From positions 1 to 35,580 of the forward strand of contig CAZXEN010000022.1 in NCBI GenBank assembly GCA_964639765.1: a DNA stretch of 35,580 bases, given 5' to 3'. A program made the position numbers and the translations under genes. The first letter of the stretch is position 1. Each line of letters opens with the position of its first letter. The notes beneath the pieces were generated by a model. The model saw nothing but the letters and a program-made list of their open reading frames with translations, ran no database searches and was not told where the DNA came from. Positions 1 through 8,537 of this stretch are shown piece after piece. Source of the stretch: Scybalousia_A sp964639765. Lineage in GTDB: Bacteria; Bacteroidota; Bacteroidia; Bacteroidales; P3.

Positions 1-2
1 CT

Positions 3-1208
3 TTATTACTTGCTGTTGCGATGTGGACACTTTATGTTGCAATTGGCGGATTTCATGCCGGTGAAAATCATGAAGTGTTAATTGAAGCTCTCGGAGATAC
101 AGCAGAAATTCTGTTTTTCCTTTTAGGAGCTATGACAATAGTGGAAACTATTGATCAACACGGAGGTTTTTCCATTATTACGGATCGTATTACTACAAAG
201 AGCAAAAGAAAGCTTCTTTGGGTGATTTCTATTCTTACGTTCTTTATGTCTGCAGTTTTGGATAATCTTACAACTTCCATCGTTATGTGTGCTTTACTTC
301 GCAAACTTGTTTCTGATAAACAGGACAGATGGTTGTTTGGCGGAGTAGTCATATTAGCAGCAAATGCAGGTGGAGCTTGGAGTCCTATCGGTGATGTTAC
401 AACAATTATGCTATGGATCAAGGGAAACATTTCCGCACTTGGTGTTATAAAAGAAACATTGGTTGCTTCCATAGTTTGTCTGATAGTCCCTACATTGGGA
501 ATCTCCACTATGCTTAAAGGAGAATTGGAAAAAGTGCCAGAGGTTCAAACAGGAAGTTCTGTTTCTTTGGTTTCCAAACTTCAAAGTAAAATAGTTCTTG
601 GCATAGGTGTTGGTTTCCTTGTATTTACTCCTGTATTCAAGACCATAACTCACCTTCCTCCTTATATGGGCATTTTGTTGGGCTTGAGCGTTCTTTGGAT
701 TGTAACAGAACTTATGCACAAACGTCGTCCTGAAGTCTATCAGCGAATGAACATAGGCACGGTTATTACACGTGTAGACACTCCTTCCGTTTTGTTCTTC
801 CTTGGTATTTTGATGGCAGTTGCTTGTTTGTCAAATGCAGGTCATCTAAGGCTGTTGGCAAAAGGCTTGGACGGATTGGGCAACTTCTATCTTACAGACC
901 TGATCATTGGAGTGTTGTCTTCAATCGTTGATAACGTTCCTTTGGTTGCGGCTGCCATGGGTATGTACGATATTGCTCCAGCAGGACACTTTGCCATGGA
1001 CGGAGCTTTCTGGGAGTTTCTTGCTTATTGTGCAGGAACAGGAGGTTCTCTTTTGATTATAGGTTCTGCAGCAGGCGTTGCTGTCATGGGAATGGAGAAG
1101 ATAGACTTCGTATGGTATTTGAAACATATCTCTATCTGGGCTTTACTTGGTTATCTTGCAGGAGCCGGAACATACATTTTGATGTCTATGTTTATTTTCC
1201 ACGCATAA
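3..1208 (+). CDS. nhaD: NhaD-type Na+/H+ antiporter, 5'-truncated
   Basis: Inner-membrane Na+/H+ antiporter of the NhaD (arsenite-permease-like) family, exchanging cytoplasmic Na+ for H+. The product is almost entirely hydrophobic with roughly ten membrane segments. The conserved parts are the segment around DNLTTSIVMCALLRKL and the NAGGAWSPIGDVTTIMLW stretch, both typical of NhaD; DN and GD residues in such helices are the likely ion-coupling sites. The first ATG in frame is at 21, but the frame is open to the window edge (Leu-Leu-Leu-Ala-Val-Ala before that Met) and the protein already starts inside a membrane helix, so the true start lies upstream of the window. A strong terminator follows. 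Family assignment is fairly sure; the coupling ion is inferred from the family. Confidence 0.88.
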   Translation, partial: LLLAVAMWTLYVAIGGFHAGENHEVLIEALGDTAEILFFLLGAMTIVETIDQHGGFSIITDRITTKSKRKLLWVISILTFFMSAVLDNLTTSIVMCALLRKLVSDKQDRWLFGGVVILAANAGGAWSPIGDVTTIMLWIKGNISALGVIKETLVASIVCLIVPTLGISTMLKGELEKVPEVQTGSSVSLVSKLQSKIVLGIGVGFLVFTPVFKTITHLPPYMGILLGLSVLWIVTELMHKRRPEVYQRMNIGTVITRVDTPSVLFFLGILMAVACLSNAGHLRLLAKGLDGLGNFYLTDLIIGVLSSIVDNVPLVAAAMGMYDIAPAGHFAMDGAFWEFLAYCAGTGGSLLIIGSAAGVAVMGMEKIDFVWYLKHISIWALLGYLAGAGTYILMSMFIFHA

Positions 1209-1233
1209 AAAAGAAATATTCAACAGTTATTAT

Positions 1234-1276
1234 AAAATACTGCAATGCTGTTCAGGTTTTGCAGTATTTTTTTTAT
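1234..1276 (+). terminator. Rho-independent terminator of nhaD
   Basis: AAAATACTGCAA (1234-1245) pairs with TTGCAGTATTTT (1259-1270) and is followed by more T residues. It lies 26 bases after the nhaD stop, so it most likely ends that transcript. Confidence 0.85.
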
Positions 1277-1365
1277 TTGCAGATAATGAGGTTGTTGCAA
1301 AAAGACAAAGACGGAAAGAAAAACCAACTCTTTTTTCAGCAGGATTTACTCTTTCTTTTTTTTCA

Positions 1366-1401
1366 ACAAAAAAACGGGAAAAGAAACTCTCTTCCCGTTG
1401 T
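1366..1401 (-). terminator. Terminator of the rubrerythrin gene
   Basis: AACGGGAA (1373-1380) pairs with TTCCCGTT (1392-1399). Read on the minus strand, the stem is followed by a run of seven T. It lies just beyond the stop of the rubrerythrin gene. Confidence 0.8.
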
Positions 1402-1422
1402 TTTTGTCTGCAAAATCTACAA

Positions 1423-1995
1423 TTAATAATTTGTTGCTTCTCTTTCAAAATAAGCTTGAGGGTGATCACAGCAAGGACAAGTCTCAGGGGCTTTAACTCC
1501 TTTGAATCTGAATCCACAGTTTCTGCAAATCCAGCACTGTTCTTCGTCTGACCAGAAAACATCACCTTTTTCTACACGAGAAAGAAGTTTAAGGTATCTT
1601 TCTTCGTGTCTTCTTTCTACAGATGCTATAAGACGGAATTTTTTAGCTATTTCAACAAAACCTTCTTCCTCAGCTATTTTTGCTCCTTCTGGATAGCCGA
1701 CAGTCCATTCTTCGTTCTCTCCTTCTGCAGCGGCTTTAAGGTTTTCTTTTGTTGTGCCTATAACTCCTGCAGGGAAAGATGCAGTTATTTCACAACTGCC
1801 ACCTTCTAACATACGGAAAAGAAGTTTTGCGTGTTGTTCTTCCTGCAAAGCTGTTTCTGTGAATACCGCTGCTATTTGTTCATAACCTTCTTTTTTTGCT
1901 TGTTTTGCAAAGAAAGTATAACGGTTCTTGGCTTGTGATTCACCAGCAAAGAAAGTCATTATACATTTTTCTGTTTTTGTTCCTTTAATACTCAT
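1423..1995 (-). CDS. rbr: Rubrerythrin
   Basis: Cytoplasmic non-heme iron peroxidase that reduces H2O2 to water in anaerobes. The N-terminal ferritin-like four-helix domain (about residues 1-145) shows the diiron ligand motifs: Glu in GESQAKNRY, ExxH in LQEEQHAKL, and ExxH in SVERRHEERY. The C-terminal rubredoxin domain (about residues 150-190) carries two Cys pairs, CRNCGF and CPCC, for one Fe(Cys)4 centre, and ends in the HPxAYFER motif typical of classical rubrerythrins. The length of 190 aa is normal. It is monocistronic and divergent from the M16 protease gene. A 17-bp palindrome at 2051-2067 is a possible operator. The enzyme supports an anaerobic, oxygen-exposed lifestyle. Confidence 0.95.
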   Translation of the reverse strand: MSIKGTKTEKCIMTFFAGESQAKNRYTFFAKQAKKEGYEQIAAVFTETALQEEQHAKLLFRMLEGGSCEITASFPAGVIGTTKENLKAAAEGENEEWTVGYPEGAKIAEEEGFVEIAKKFRLIASVERRHEERYLKLLSRVEKGDVFWSDEEQCWICRNCGFRFKGVKAPETCPCCDHPQAYFEREATNY

Positions 1996-2050
1996 GTCAA
2001 GATTTTTTTATTTGATTACAACTAAAAAACGCAGAAAATAAAAAAAAATT

Positions 2051-2067
2051 GTTACACCGTTTGTAAC
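2051..2067. promoter_or_regulatory. Palindrome upstream of rubrerythrin, possible operator
   Basis: GTTACA (2051-2056) and TGTAAC (2062-2067) form a perfect inverted repeat with a 5-nt spacer, 56-72 bases upstream of the rubrerythrin start. The size suits a dimeric regulator site. On the plus strand it is followed by T residues, so a hairpin role is also possible. No regulator is known for it. Confidence 0.35.
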
Positions 2068-2112
2068 TTTTTTGTTTTTTTGTTTGTTATATTAAAGGAA
2101 AAGCATAAATAA

Positions 2113-2144
2113 TTTGTTCAAATGAAAAAAAAGTTGTTATTTTG
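2113..2144 (+). promoter_or_regulatory. Putative promoter of the M16 protease gene
   Basis: TTTG (2113-2116), a 20-bp spacer and TTATTTTG (2137-2144) match the Bacteroidota pattern TTTG-N19-TAnnTTTG with one mismatch in the -7 box. The start codon follows at 2209 after an A-rich leader. Confidence 0.55.
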
Positions 2145-2208
2145 CAAACTAATTTTGTAAAAGAAACAGAACAAAATAAATAATAGTTAACAAAAATAAA
2201 CGTAAAAG

Positions 2209-5061
2209 ATGAACTACAGAAAATTATGTACACTTGGCCTGTTCTTATTGTTGGGTTTGAGTGTATTTGCTCAGGGAGTCAAGAAAGACAGCAAGAAAGT
2301 TGACCTGAACAAAGAAATTACATTGGAGGGAACCGTTCGTTATGGAAAGCTTGACAACGGTATGACCTATTACATTAAGGCTAACAAAATGCCGGAAAAC
2401 CGTGCTGAGTTCCAGATAGCAGTTAATGCTGGTTCAATCCTTGAAAGAGAAGACCAACTTGGCTTGGCTCACTTTACAGAACATATGGGATTTAATGGAA
2501 CCAAGCAATTCCCAGGCAATGAACTTACAAGTGAGTTGCAGAAGAACGGTATAACTTTTGGTAGAGATGACAACGCTTACACAGGTTTTGACCAGACAGT
2601 CTATACTCTTACTCTTCCTACCGACAAACCTGAGCTGTTTAATCTTGGATTGAAAGTTTTGGACGGTTGGGCAAGTGGTATGCTTATGACTGAAAAACAA
2701 ATTGATGACGAAAGAGGAGTTATCATAGAGGAATGGCGTTTGGGACAAGGAGCACAGGAGAGAATGCGTAGAGCAACTTGGCCTATTATATTCAAAGGTA
2801 GCAGATATGCTGACAGACTTCCTATAGGAACAGTGGAGAACTTGAGAACATTCCAGTATTCTTCTATCCGTGATTTCTACAAGAAATGGTACCGTCCAGA
2901 TAACCAAGCTTTGATTATCGTAGGTGACTTTGATGCAGACGAAATGGAACAAAAGGTTAAGGATTACTTCTCTATGAATGAGAGACCTTCAACTCCATTG
3001 GAAAGACCTGAGTACTCTATTCCTGACAACAAAGAACCGTTGATTGCTATCGCAACCGACAAGGAAGCAACAGGCAATTCTGTTGAAATATTCTACAAAC
3101 ATCCTGCTAAAAAGATGAAAACAGTGGGAGATTTCCGCAATCAGGAACTTATGATCAACCTTTATGAACACATGCTCGGCAATCGTTTGTCTGAATTAGC
3201 TCAAAAGAAAGGCTGTCCTTTTATGGCTGCGCAAGCAGGATATGCTCCTTCTTTCTTGGCAAGGACGATTGGCGGTTATATTTCTTACGCTTCTGCCAAG
3301 GACGGCAAGATACTTGACGCATTAAAGGTGTTAGTAGAGGAAAACCAGAGAGTTATTCAACACGGATTCCTTCAAACAGAACTTGACCGTGCAAAAGAAT
3401 CTCTTTTGGAACAGTATGAAAGAGCATCAAAAGAAGCAAACAAGACTTACAACTCTACTTGGGCAGGAAGACTTGTTGATAATTTCCTTAACGGAACACC
3501 TGTTCCAGGAGCAAGATGGGAATACAGAACAGCAAAAGCTCTTATAGACGGCATAACTTTGGAAGAAATCAACGCTTTGGCAAAAGAATGGATTACAGAA
3601 GAAAATGTTGTTTGTGAAATAACCATGCCAGAAAGAAAAGGATTGAAGGTTCCTACAGAGGCAGAGGTGAGAAAAATACTTGACAATGCAAAGAATTTGA
3701 AAACAAAACCTTATGTTGATACTTACAAAGAAGTTCCTTTCTTCGCATATGAAAAAGAAGTGAAGGCAGGAAAAGTAAAAAGTGAAACAAAGAACACAGA
3801 ATTTGATTACACAGAATGGACAATGTCAAACGGAGCAAAGGTTGTTCTTAAACCTTCCACATTAAAAGACGATGAAATCATTCTTCAGTCATGGTCAAAC
3901 GGAGGTGCTTCACTTTATCCAGACGGTGACATGTTCAATGTTCAAATGGCTGCAACTATAATAGACGGTTCTGGTATAGGAGAGATGGATCACAACCAAT
4001 TGCAGAAGTTCATGATGAAACATTCTTTCGGAACTGAACCTTATATATCTAGTTTGCGTGAGGGAATCGATGGAAACTGCTCTCCAAAAGATTTTGAATT
4101 GTTGCTACAATACATATATATGTACTTCACACATCCAAGCAAAGACAAAGAAGTTTTGGATGTAAAAATAGAAAACCTACGTTCTCAGCTAAAGACTTTG
4201 CAGAACTCCCCAGACATAGCACTTTCTGTTCAACTTCAGAAGTCTATGTATCCAAATGACAAGAGAAGAATCTCAATACCTACAGAAAAACAAATCAGTT
4301 CTTTGAATATTGACAAGATGTACAAGATATTCAAGGAAAGATTCTCAAATGCATCAGACTTCACTTTCGAATTTGTCGGCAATTTCGACATCAACGAAGT
4401 AAAACCTTTGATAGAAAAATATATAGGCGGTCTTCCTTCAACAGGAAATACAGAAATGTGGAAAAATGTTTCACCTAAGTTTGCAAAAGGTCAGGTTGAT
4501 GACAAGGTTTACAAAGGAACAGAAGACAAAGCTACCATGGTTTTGGCTATGAACAAGCCTTTCGTAAATGGAGACAAGGAAAGAAAAGTCATAGATGTAA
4601 TGGGTGAAATTCTTCAGATAAGAGTTACTGAAAAAATCCGTGAGGAATTGGGTTCAGTTTATTCTCCTTACATCGGTGCAGACTATTCTATACTACCAGA
4701 ACCAGACTTTACTTTGATAGCTTACTATGGTTGCGCTCCAGATAATGTAGAAAAAGTAGAAAACGCTACATGGGATATACTTGATGAAATGATTCAAAGC
4801 GGAGCAAGCGAAGAAAATCTTGCAAAGGCTAAAGAACAGCTTATCAAACGTAGAGAAGCATCTTACTCTTCTTCCAATTCATTCTGGGCAGGTGCTATCC
4901 AAGGTTCATATATCTATGGAAACAAAATACTTAATATGGAAGAATATACCAATGCGGTAAATTCTGTAACCATAGACGACCTTAAACAGGCTGCTGCTAA
5001 ATATTTGAAACACGATGAGTTCGTAAAGGTAACATTATTGCCTGAGACTCTTAAAAAATAA
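2209..5061 (+). CDS. Secreted M16-family zinc metallopeptidase
   Basis: Zinc-dependent peptidase of the pitrilysin/insulysin type (M16), probably periplasmic. Residues 1-21 form a signal peptide ending in SVFAQ. The inverted zinc motif HFTEH is at residues 88-92, and the third ligand is probably Glu168 in the ERGVIIEEWR segment, at the expected distance. A first M16 N-terminal plus C-terminal domain pair spans about residues 45-430. A second, catalytically inactive pair spans about 540-940, so the 950 aa fit the two-repeat architecture (compare zincin PqqL-like proteins). It is a single-gene unit with its own promoter at 2113-2144 and a strong terminator at 5078. The substrate is unknown; turnover of secreted or imported peptides is an inference. 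Confidence 0.93.
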   Translation: MNYRKLCTLGLFLLLGLSVFAQGVKKDSKKVDLNKEITLEGTVRYGKLDNGMTYYIKANKMPENRAEFQIAVNAGSILEREDQLGLAHFTEHMGFNGTKQFPGNELTSELQKNGITFGRDDNAYTGFDQTVYTLTLPTDKPELFNLGLKVLDGWASGMLMTEKQIDDERGVIIEEWRLGQGAQERMRRATWPIIFKGSRYADRLPIGTVENLRTFQYSSIRDFYKKWYRPDNQALIIVGDFDADEMEQKVKDYFSMNERPSTPLERPEYSIPDNKEPLIAIATDKEATGNSVEIFYKHPAKKMKTVGDFRNQELMINLYEHMLGNRLSELAQKKGCPFMAAQAGYAPSFLARTIGGYISYASAKDGKILDALKVLVEENQRVIQHGFLQTELDRAKESLLEQYERASKEANKTYNSTWAGRLVDNFLNGTPVPGARWEYRTAKALIDGITLEEINALAKEWITEENVVCEITMPERKGLKVPTEAEVRKILDNAKNLKTKPYVDTYKEVPFFAYEKEVKAGKVKSETKNTEFDYTEWTMSNGAKVVLKPSTLKDDEIILQSWSNGGASLYPDGDMFNVQMAATIIDGSGIGEMDHNQLQKFMMKHSFGTEPYISSLREGIDGNCSPKDFELLLQYIYMYFTHPSKDKEVLDVKIENLRSQLKTLQNSPDIALSVQLQKSMYPNDKRRISIPTEKQISSLNIDKMYKIFKERFSNASDFTFEFVGNFDINEVKPLIEKYIGGLPSTGNTEMWKNVSPKFAKGQVDDKVYKGTEDKATMVLAMNKPFVNGDKERKVIDVMGEILQIRVTEKIREELGSVYSPYIGADYSILPEPDFTLIAYYGCAPDNVEKVENATWDILDEMIQSGASEENLAKAKEQLIKRREASYSSSNSFWAGAIQGSYIYGNKILNMEEYTNAVNSVTIDDLKQAAAKYLKHDEFVKVTLLPETLKK

Positions 5062-5077
5062 CAAGAATTCTTAAACC

Positions 5078-5120
5078 AAAAGAGCCGTTATCCTTTTGAT
5101 AACGGCTCTTTTTTTTCTTT
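5078..5120 (+). terminator. Strong terminator of the M16 protease gene
   Basis: AAAAGAGCCGTTATC (5078-5092) pairs perfectly with GATAACGGCTCTTTT (5098-5112) around a CTTTT loop and is followed by a long T run. It separates the gene from the convergent gene at 5136. Confidence 0.93.
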
Positions 5121-5135
5121 TAATCCAAATTGTTT

Positions 5136-5495
5136 TTACTTTGAAGTTTTCTTTCTTTCCTTGGAAGAAAAGAGTTGTGGTGTGATTGTCAGCAGAAAGT
5201 TCTCCTCTTGTTCGTCCCTTTCTTCAATATTGCAGGCCAGAATGCCGGAAGCTTGCAAGACTCCATTCTCGTCCAGACAAGCGAACTCCAGATACCCTTC
5301 TTCATTCTTCACAAGTGTGTATCCGTCTGTACTTTCAAACCAATGTGTTCTCTCATCGCCTTTTAGGAAATAGGTAAGATTCTTTCCGTTGGGCTGAACG
5401 ACGTTATGGGGACGAGGATCTGCAGGAACTGCCCTTGCCAAGGCAAATACTGACATCACAACGGCAAAAATACACAGTCTTAAAGTGTTTTTCAT
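5136..5495 (-). CDS. Small secreted protein resembling an M6-protease N-terminal domain
   Basis: Protein of 119 aa with a signal peptide (about residues 1-22, ending ALARA). The mature part begins VPADPRPHNVVQPNGK and continues with LKGDERTHWFESTDGYTLVKNEEGYLEFA. This is the pattern at the start of secreted Bacteroidota M6-like (immune inhibitor A type) proteases: a proline-rich start, QPdG, GDE..HW and tTeDGY. The catalytic domain with HExxH is absent: after about 90 mature residues the protein ends in a charged tail. The start at 5495 is chosen because the signal peptide begins there; the frame is open up to 5567 but that extension is hydrophilic. It could be a relic of a longer protease or a free-standing inhibitor or prodomain. 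Function unknown; the similarity is recognised by eye. Confidence 0.7.
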   Translation of the reverse strand: MKNTLRLCIFAVVMSVFALARAVPADPRPHNVVQPNGKNLTYFLKGDERTHWFESTDGYTLVKNEEGYLEFACLDENGVLQASGILACNIEERDEQEENFLLTITPQLFSSKERKKTSK

Positions 5496-5667
5496 TTTCC
5501 TTAGTTTTTGTTTGTTCTTCAATAAAACGTGTTTTCCGTACAAATTATTTTTCTGTTTATCGGACAATTCTTTAACATATAACGCTAACTGATTAATTCA
5601 CATATATTTGGCGTATATTTTTAAATATATTTTTGATCCTCTCAAAAAAGAGTTAGTTTTTATATGC

Positions 5668-5728
5668 AAAAGTCTTCGTTTTCGTGCAAAAAGATCAAGT
5701 TTTCAGCTCTGAAAACGAAGACTTTTTT
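5668..5728. repeat. 21-nt-period intergenic array, copy A (hairpin)
   Basis: Three units with cores CTTCG (ending 5678), TCAAG (ending 5699) and CGAAG (ending 5720) are exactly 21 nt apart, each between an A-tract and a T-tract. The first and last units are complementary: AAAAGTCTTCGTTTTC (5668-5683) pairs perfectly with 5711-5726, with a 27-nt loop containing the middle unit. The T run at the plus-strand end could support termination, but both flanking genes are on the minus strand. Similar arrays lie at 9808, 12555, 16727 and 33537. Confidence 0.75.
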
Positions 5729-5802
5729 CATCAAAAACAAAACAACAAAATATAATGTAAAATCAGGCTTTTCTATCTTCAGTTCTTGGTGCATAAAATA
5801 TA

Positions 5803-5837
5803 AGGTTGCCTTCCTCTTTTACAAATTCAGGCAACCT
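5803..5837 (-). terminator. Hairpin at the end of the ftsX-uppP-truB operon
   Basis: AGGTTGCCT (5803-5811) pairs with AGGCAACCT (5829-5837). It lies 39 bases past the last gene of the minus-strand operon. The following minus-strand sequence is T-rich but broken, so it is a weak terminator or a 3'-protecting hairpin. Confidence 0.6.
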
Positions 5838-5875
5838 CAAATAAAATCAATCTTTTAATAGTCTTGAAAATAAGT

Positions 5876-6979
5876 TTAGTCTATAAATCTTTGTTCCCAA
5901 TAAGGGAATACGTCTGCCAATTCTCCTGAATAATAGAAGTCAAAACCTATAGCTCCGAACGTATATACCTTGCCATCAACGGTGATATGTGAGCCTCCGC
6001 AGACAGGGTTTGCTTTTGGTTCGCTCTGGGAGAAACCTACATTGAACAAGGTGAATAATACATCGGGACGATTTGTGATATCATATCCGGCTTTCTTCCA
6101 TTGGTTGCGTGTTTGATGGATAATGCAGCCGGTATATATATAAGAATAGGTGTGATCGTGGTAATTTACAAGACGCTTTATGCGTGTGGAGTCATTGGCG
6201 TAGCCATCGTAATCCAAAATATGCTCATATTTCTCTCCCATGTAGTAAGGTGAGTTCTTGTCTTTTAAGTTTTGTTCCACTTGTGCAGCAGTGAAGTCTT
6301 TTATGCCATTGACTCCAAACGAAAACTGGCTTTGTACGGACAGAACCTTGACAGGACCAAGATATTTCTTGTACATTTCTCTTTTGGAGTTGAACAATCG
6401 GATTTGTTCTCCAACCAGACAGCCAACAATCATGCGGGGTTCCACTCCAGTGATTTTAGCTGCTTTGTTGATAGCTGCAGAATCTTTTATGATAGACTCT
6501 TTAAGAGCCTGCCATTCGGGAGCATTCATCCAAGTAATTACATTTACATCGTTGCCTTTCACGAAACTGTTTCCAAAGATGTTTCTCCCCTTTTCAAGGT
6601 TGGACTTGTAGGTCTCATTGTCTTTAAGGTACAACTCACAGGCTTTAATCATCTGAGAAAACTGCACATCGTTTTTGGAATTTCTCAAGCCATTGATGAT
6701 AAGCTCTGCGTTGTGAGGATAGAGCTTGCCGAGTGCAACCAATTTCAGGTAGTCATCTGCTCTGAAAACAAACTTCCCGTCATTCTTTGTTTCGTCTGAT
6801 TCGCTCACCTGTGCCAGATAGCGTGTGTTTTTGTCAATCATGCCTCTGTTGTTGGTTAGTCCAAGTTCATATATCGCCCATGCTCCAAAAACACCGAAGC
6901 CAAAAAGTGCAAAACCATACAATAGTACTCTCCAAACGATTTTTACAGGTTTCTTTTGTATAAATTCTTTAAAATTCAT
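5876..6979 (-). CDS. Membrane-anchored putative lytic transglycosylase-like protein
   Basis: Protein of 367 aa with a short cytoplasmic N-terminus, one membrane segment (about residues 16-38) and a long extracytoplasmic part. Residues 170-230 resemble a lysozyme-like (DUF1402/SLT-like) fold: a helix with GVEPRMIVGCLVGEQ, in which Glu191 sits where transglycosylases have the catalytic acid, followed by SQFSFGVNGIKDFTA, similar to the GxxQ/xTA part of SLT domains. A Cys pair or disulfide is possible further on. It is the last gene of the ftsX-DUF3098-uppP-truB unit, 22 bases after truB, which fits a cell-wall role. The enzymatic assignment is an inference; it may be only a structural relative. 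Confidence 0.6.
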   Translation of the reverse strand: MNFKEFIQKKPVKIVWRVLLYGFALFGFGVFGAWAIYELGLTNNRGMIDKNTRYLAQVSESDETKNDGKFVFRADDYLKLVALGKLYPHNAELIINGLRNSKNDVQFSQMIKACELYLKDNETYKSNLEKGRNIFGNSFVKGNDVNVITWMNAPEWQALKESIIKDSAAINKAAKITGVEPRMIVGCLVGEQIRLFNSKREMYKKYLGPVKVLSVQSQFSFGVNGIKDFTAAQVEQNLKDKNSPYYMGEKYEHILDYDGYANDSTRIKRLVNYHDHTYSYIYTGCIIHQTRNQWKKAGYDITNRPDVLFTLFNVGFSQSEPKANPVCGGSHITVDGKVYTFGAIGFDFYYSGELADVFPYWEQRFID

Positions 6980-7001
6980 TTTGTTTCTGATTTTTTATGA
7001 T

Positions 7002-7706
7002 TTAGTTTTGTTGCGTAATATTTCTATTTGGAGGATATTTTTCTTCGAACTCAGACAAAGACATGGCCTCTTGCAGAGAGTATTCACCTATTTTTGTCCT
7101 GCAAAGTTTGCTTAAGTAGGCTCCACTCTTCAGTTCCAGACCAAAATCTCTTGCTATGGAGCGGATATACGTCCCTTTTGAACACGAAATGCGGAAATCT
7201 GCGGTAGGAATGTTTATATTGCTGAGTTCAAAATCAAATATTTCTATATCTTTTTCTTTTATTTCCGGAGTTATGCCTTGTTTTACGTAAGAATAAGCCC
7301 GTTTCCCATCTATTTTTATGGCAGAAAACAGAGGAGGAACCTGTTTTTGTTTTCCAATAAATGCCTTGGCGGTTGAATATAGCAGGTCTTCTGTTATATG
7401 CTCCAAAGGAAATGTTTCATTGACAGGCTGTTCTCTGTCGAAACTTGGAGTTGTGGCTCCAAGAGTAAAAGTGCCTGTATATTCTTTCTTCAATCCTTGA
7501 AATTCTTCAATTCTTTTGGTGTATTTTCCCACGCATATAATCAGCAATCCTGTGGCCAATGGGTCCAAAGTCCCGGCATGGCCTATTTTAAACTTCTTTT
7601 CTCCGGTGTGCTGTTTGAGAATATACTTCATTTTCTTCACCACCTGAAAAGAAGTCCAAGTATATGGCTTGTCAATCAAAAAGAATGCACCTTCTTTTAA
7701 GTCCAT
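7002..7706 (-). CDS. truB: tRNA pseudouridine(55) synthase
   Basis: Converts U55 in the T-loop of nearly all tRNAs to pseudouridine; cytoplasmic. The catalytic motif HAGTLDPLATGLL holds the nucleophile Asp48. Other family segments are the KxYxGxxxLGxxTxxxD stretch (KEYTGTFTLGATTPSFD), QVPPLFSAIKIDGKRAYSYVKQG, and the SCSKGTYIRSIARDFG block. At 234 aa it is the short form usual in Bacteroidota, with little C-terminal PUA domain. It starts 20 bases after the uppP stop, so it belongs to the same transcript as ftsX, DUF3098 and uppP. Confidence 0.96.
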   Translation of the reverse strand: MDLKEGAFFLIDKPYTWTSFQVVKKMKYILKQHTGEKKFKIGHAGTLDPLATGLLIICVGKYTKRIEEFQGLKKEYTGTFTLGATTPSFDREQPVNETFPLEHITEDLLYSTAKAFIGKQKQVPPLFSAIKIDGKRAYSYVKQGITPEIKEKDIEIFDFELSNINIPTADFRISCSKGTYIRSIARDFGLELKSGAYLSKLCRTKIGEYSLQEAMSLSEFEEKYPPNRNITQQN

Positions 7707-7725
7707 CGTTATGAAGAAAAAGGAT

Positions 7726-8526
7726 TTATGCCGTAATGTCTGCGCTTACCACTCCGCAAATGAAGAGAATAATCATAACAATTCCCGCCAAGATACGGTA
7801 ATAGCCAAAAGCTTTGAAACCATACTTGGTAAGGAAGTTTATGAAAAACTTTATTGCTATTATTGCAACAACAAATGCCACAATGTTTCCAACAATAAGA
7901 ATAGCAAGATTGTTGCTAAGAAGTTCTCTGCCTGCTGGTTCAAGGAAAAGTTTCAACAACTTGTATCCACTTGCAGCAGCCATGGTAGGGACAGCAAGAA
8001 AGAATGAAAACTCTGCCGCAGTCTTGCGTGAAAGTTTTTGTCCCATACCGCCTACAATTGTAGCCATGGAGCGTGAAACACCAGGAATCATAGCAATACA
8101 TTGACAAAGACCTATCATAAAGCTCTTTTTGTATGTTATGGTCTGGTCTTCCTGTGGGTGGTTGAACCATTTGTCAACAAATAGCATGAAAACACCGCCC
8201 AAAACCAAGACTATTGCTATCACCAAAGGTGTTTCCAAAAGACTATCTATGTAATCTGAAAGCAGAAAACCAAATATCGCAGCCGGAATAAAGGCTACAA
8301 GGAGTTTCCAATAGAAGTCCAGACTTTGCAAAAACCTTTTCCAGTAGATAACCAAGACGGAAAGTATCGCTCCAAACTGGATACATACCGTAAACATCTT
8401 GACAAATTCATCACTCTTCACACCTAAGATGGCTTGAGTCAAGATCATGTGTCCCGTAGAAGAGACTGGAAGAAATTCCGTCAAACCTTCCACGATGGAA
8501 ATTATTACCGCTTGAATATAATCCAT
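7726..8526 (-). CDS. uppP: Undecaprenyl-diphosphatase
   Basis: Inner-membrane phosphatase (BacA/UppP family) that recycles undecaprenyl pyrophosphate to the monophosphate lipid carrier used for peptidoglycan and other surface glycans. The two active-site motifs are present: EGLTEFLPVSSTGH near the N-terminus (ExxxE) and PGVSRSMATI in the middle (PGxSRSxxT). It has seven to eight membrane segments and 266 aa, as expected. Met replaces the Gly of the textbook PGxSRSG motif, which to my knowledge is common in this phylum. Gene order ftsX - DUF3098 - uppP - truB is conserved in Bacteroidota and groups division and wall functions. Confidence 0.96.
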   Translation of the reverse strand: MDYIQAVIISIVEGLTEFLPVSSTGHMILTQAILGVKSDEFVKMFTVCIQFGAILSVLVIYWKRFLQSLDFYWKLLVAFIPAAIFGFLLSDYIDSLLETPLVIAIVLVLGGVFMLFVDKWFNHPQEDQTITYKKSFMIGLCQCIAMIPGVSRSMATIVGGMGQKLSRKTAAEFSFFLAVPTMAAASGYKLLKLFLEPAGRELLSNNLAILIVGNIVAFVVAIIAIKFFINFLTKYGFKAFGYYRILAGIVMIILFICGVVSADITA

Positions 8527-8537
8527 GAGAATTCCTT

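Noticed and set aside
411..719. Antisense open frames over nhaD, the M16 gene, atpA and others
   Set aside because: They lie opposite clearly coding genes, lack recognisable domains and have no promoters; they are shadows of the real frames.
5496..5567. Longer start of the small secreted protein
   Set aside because: It would put 24 hydrophilic residues before the signal peptide.
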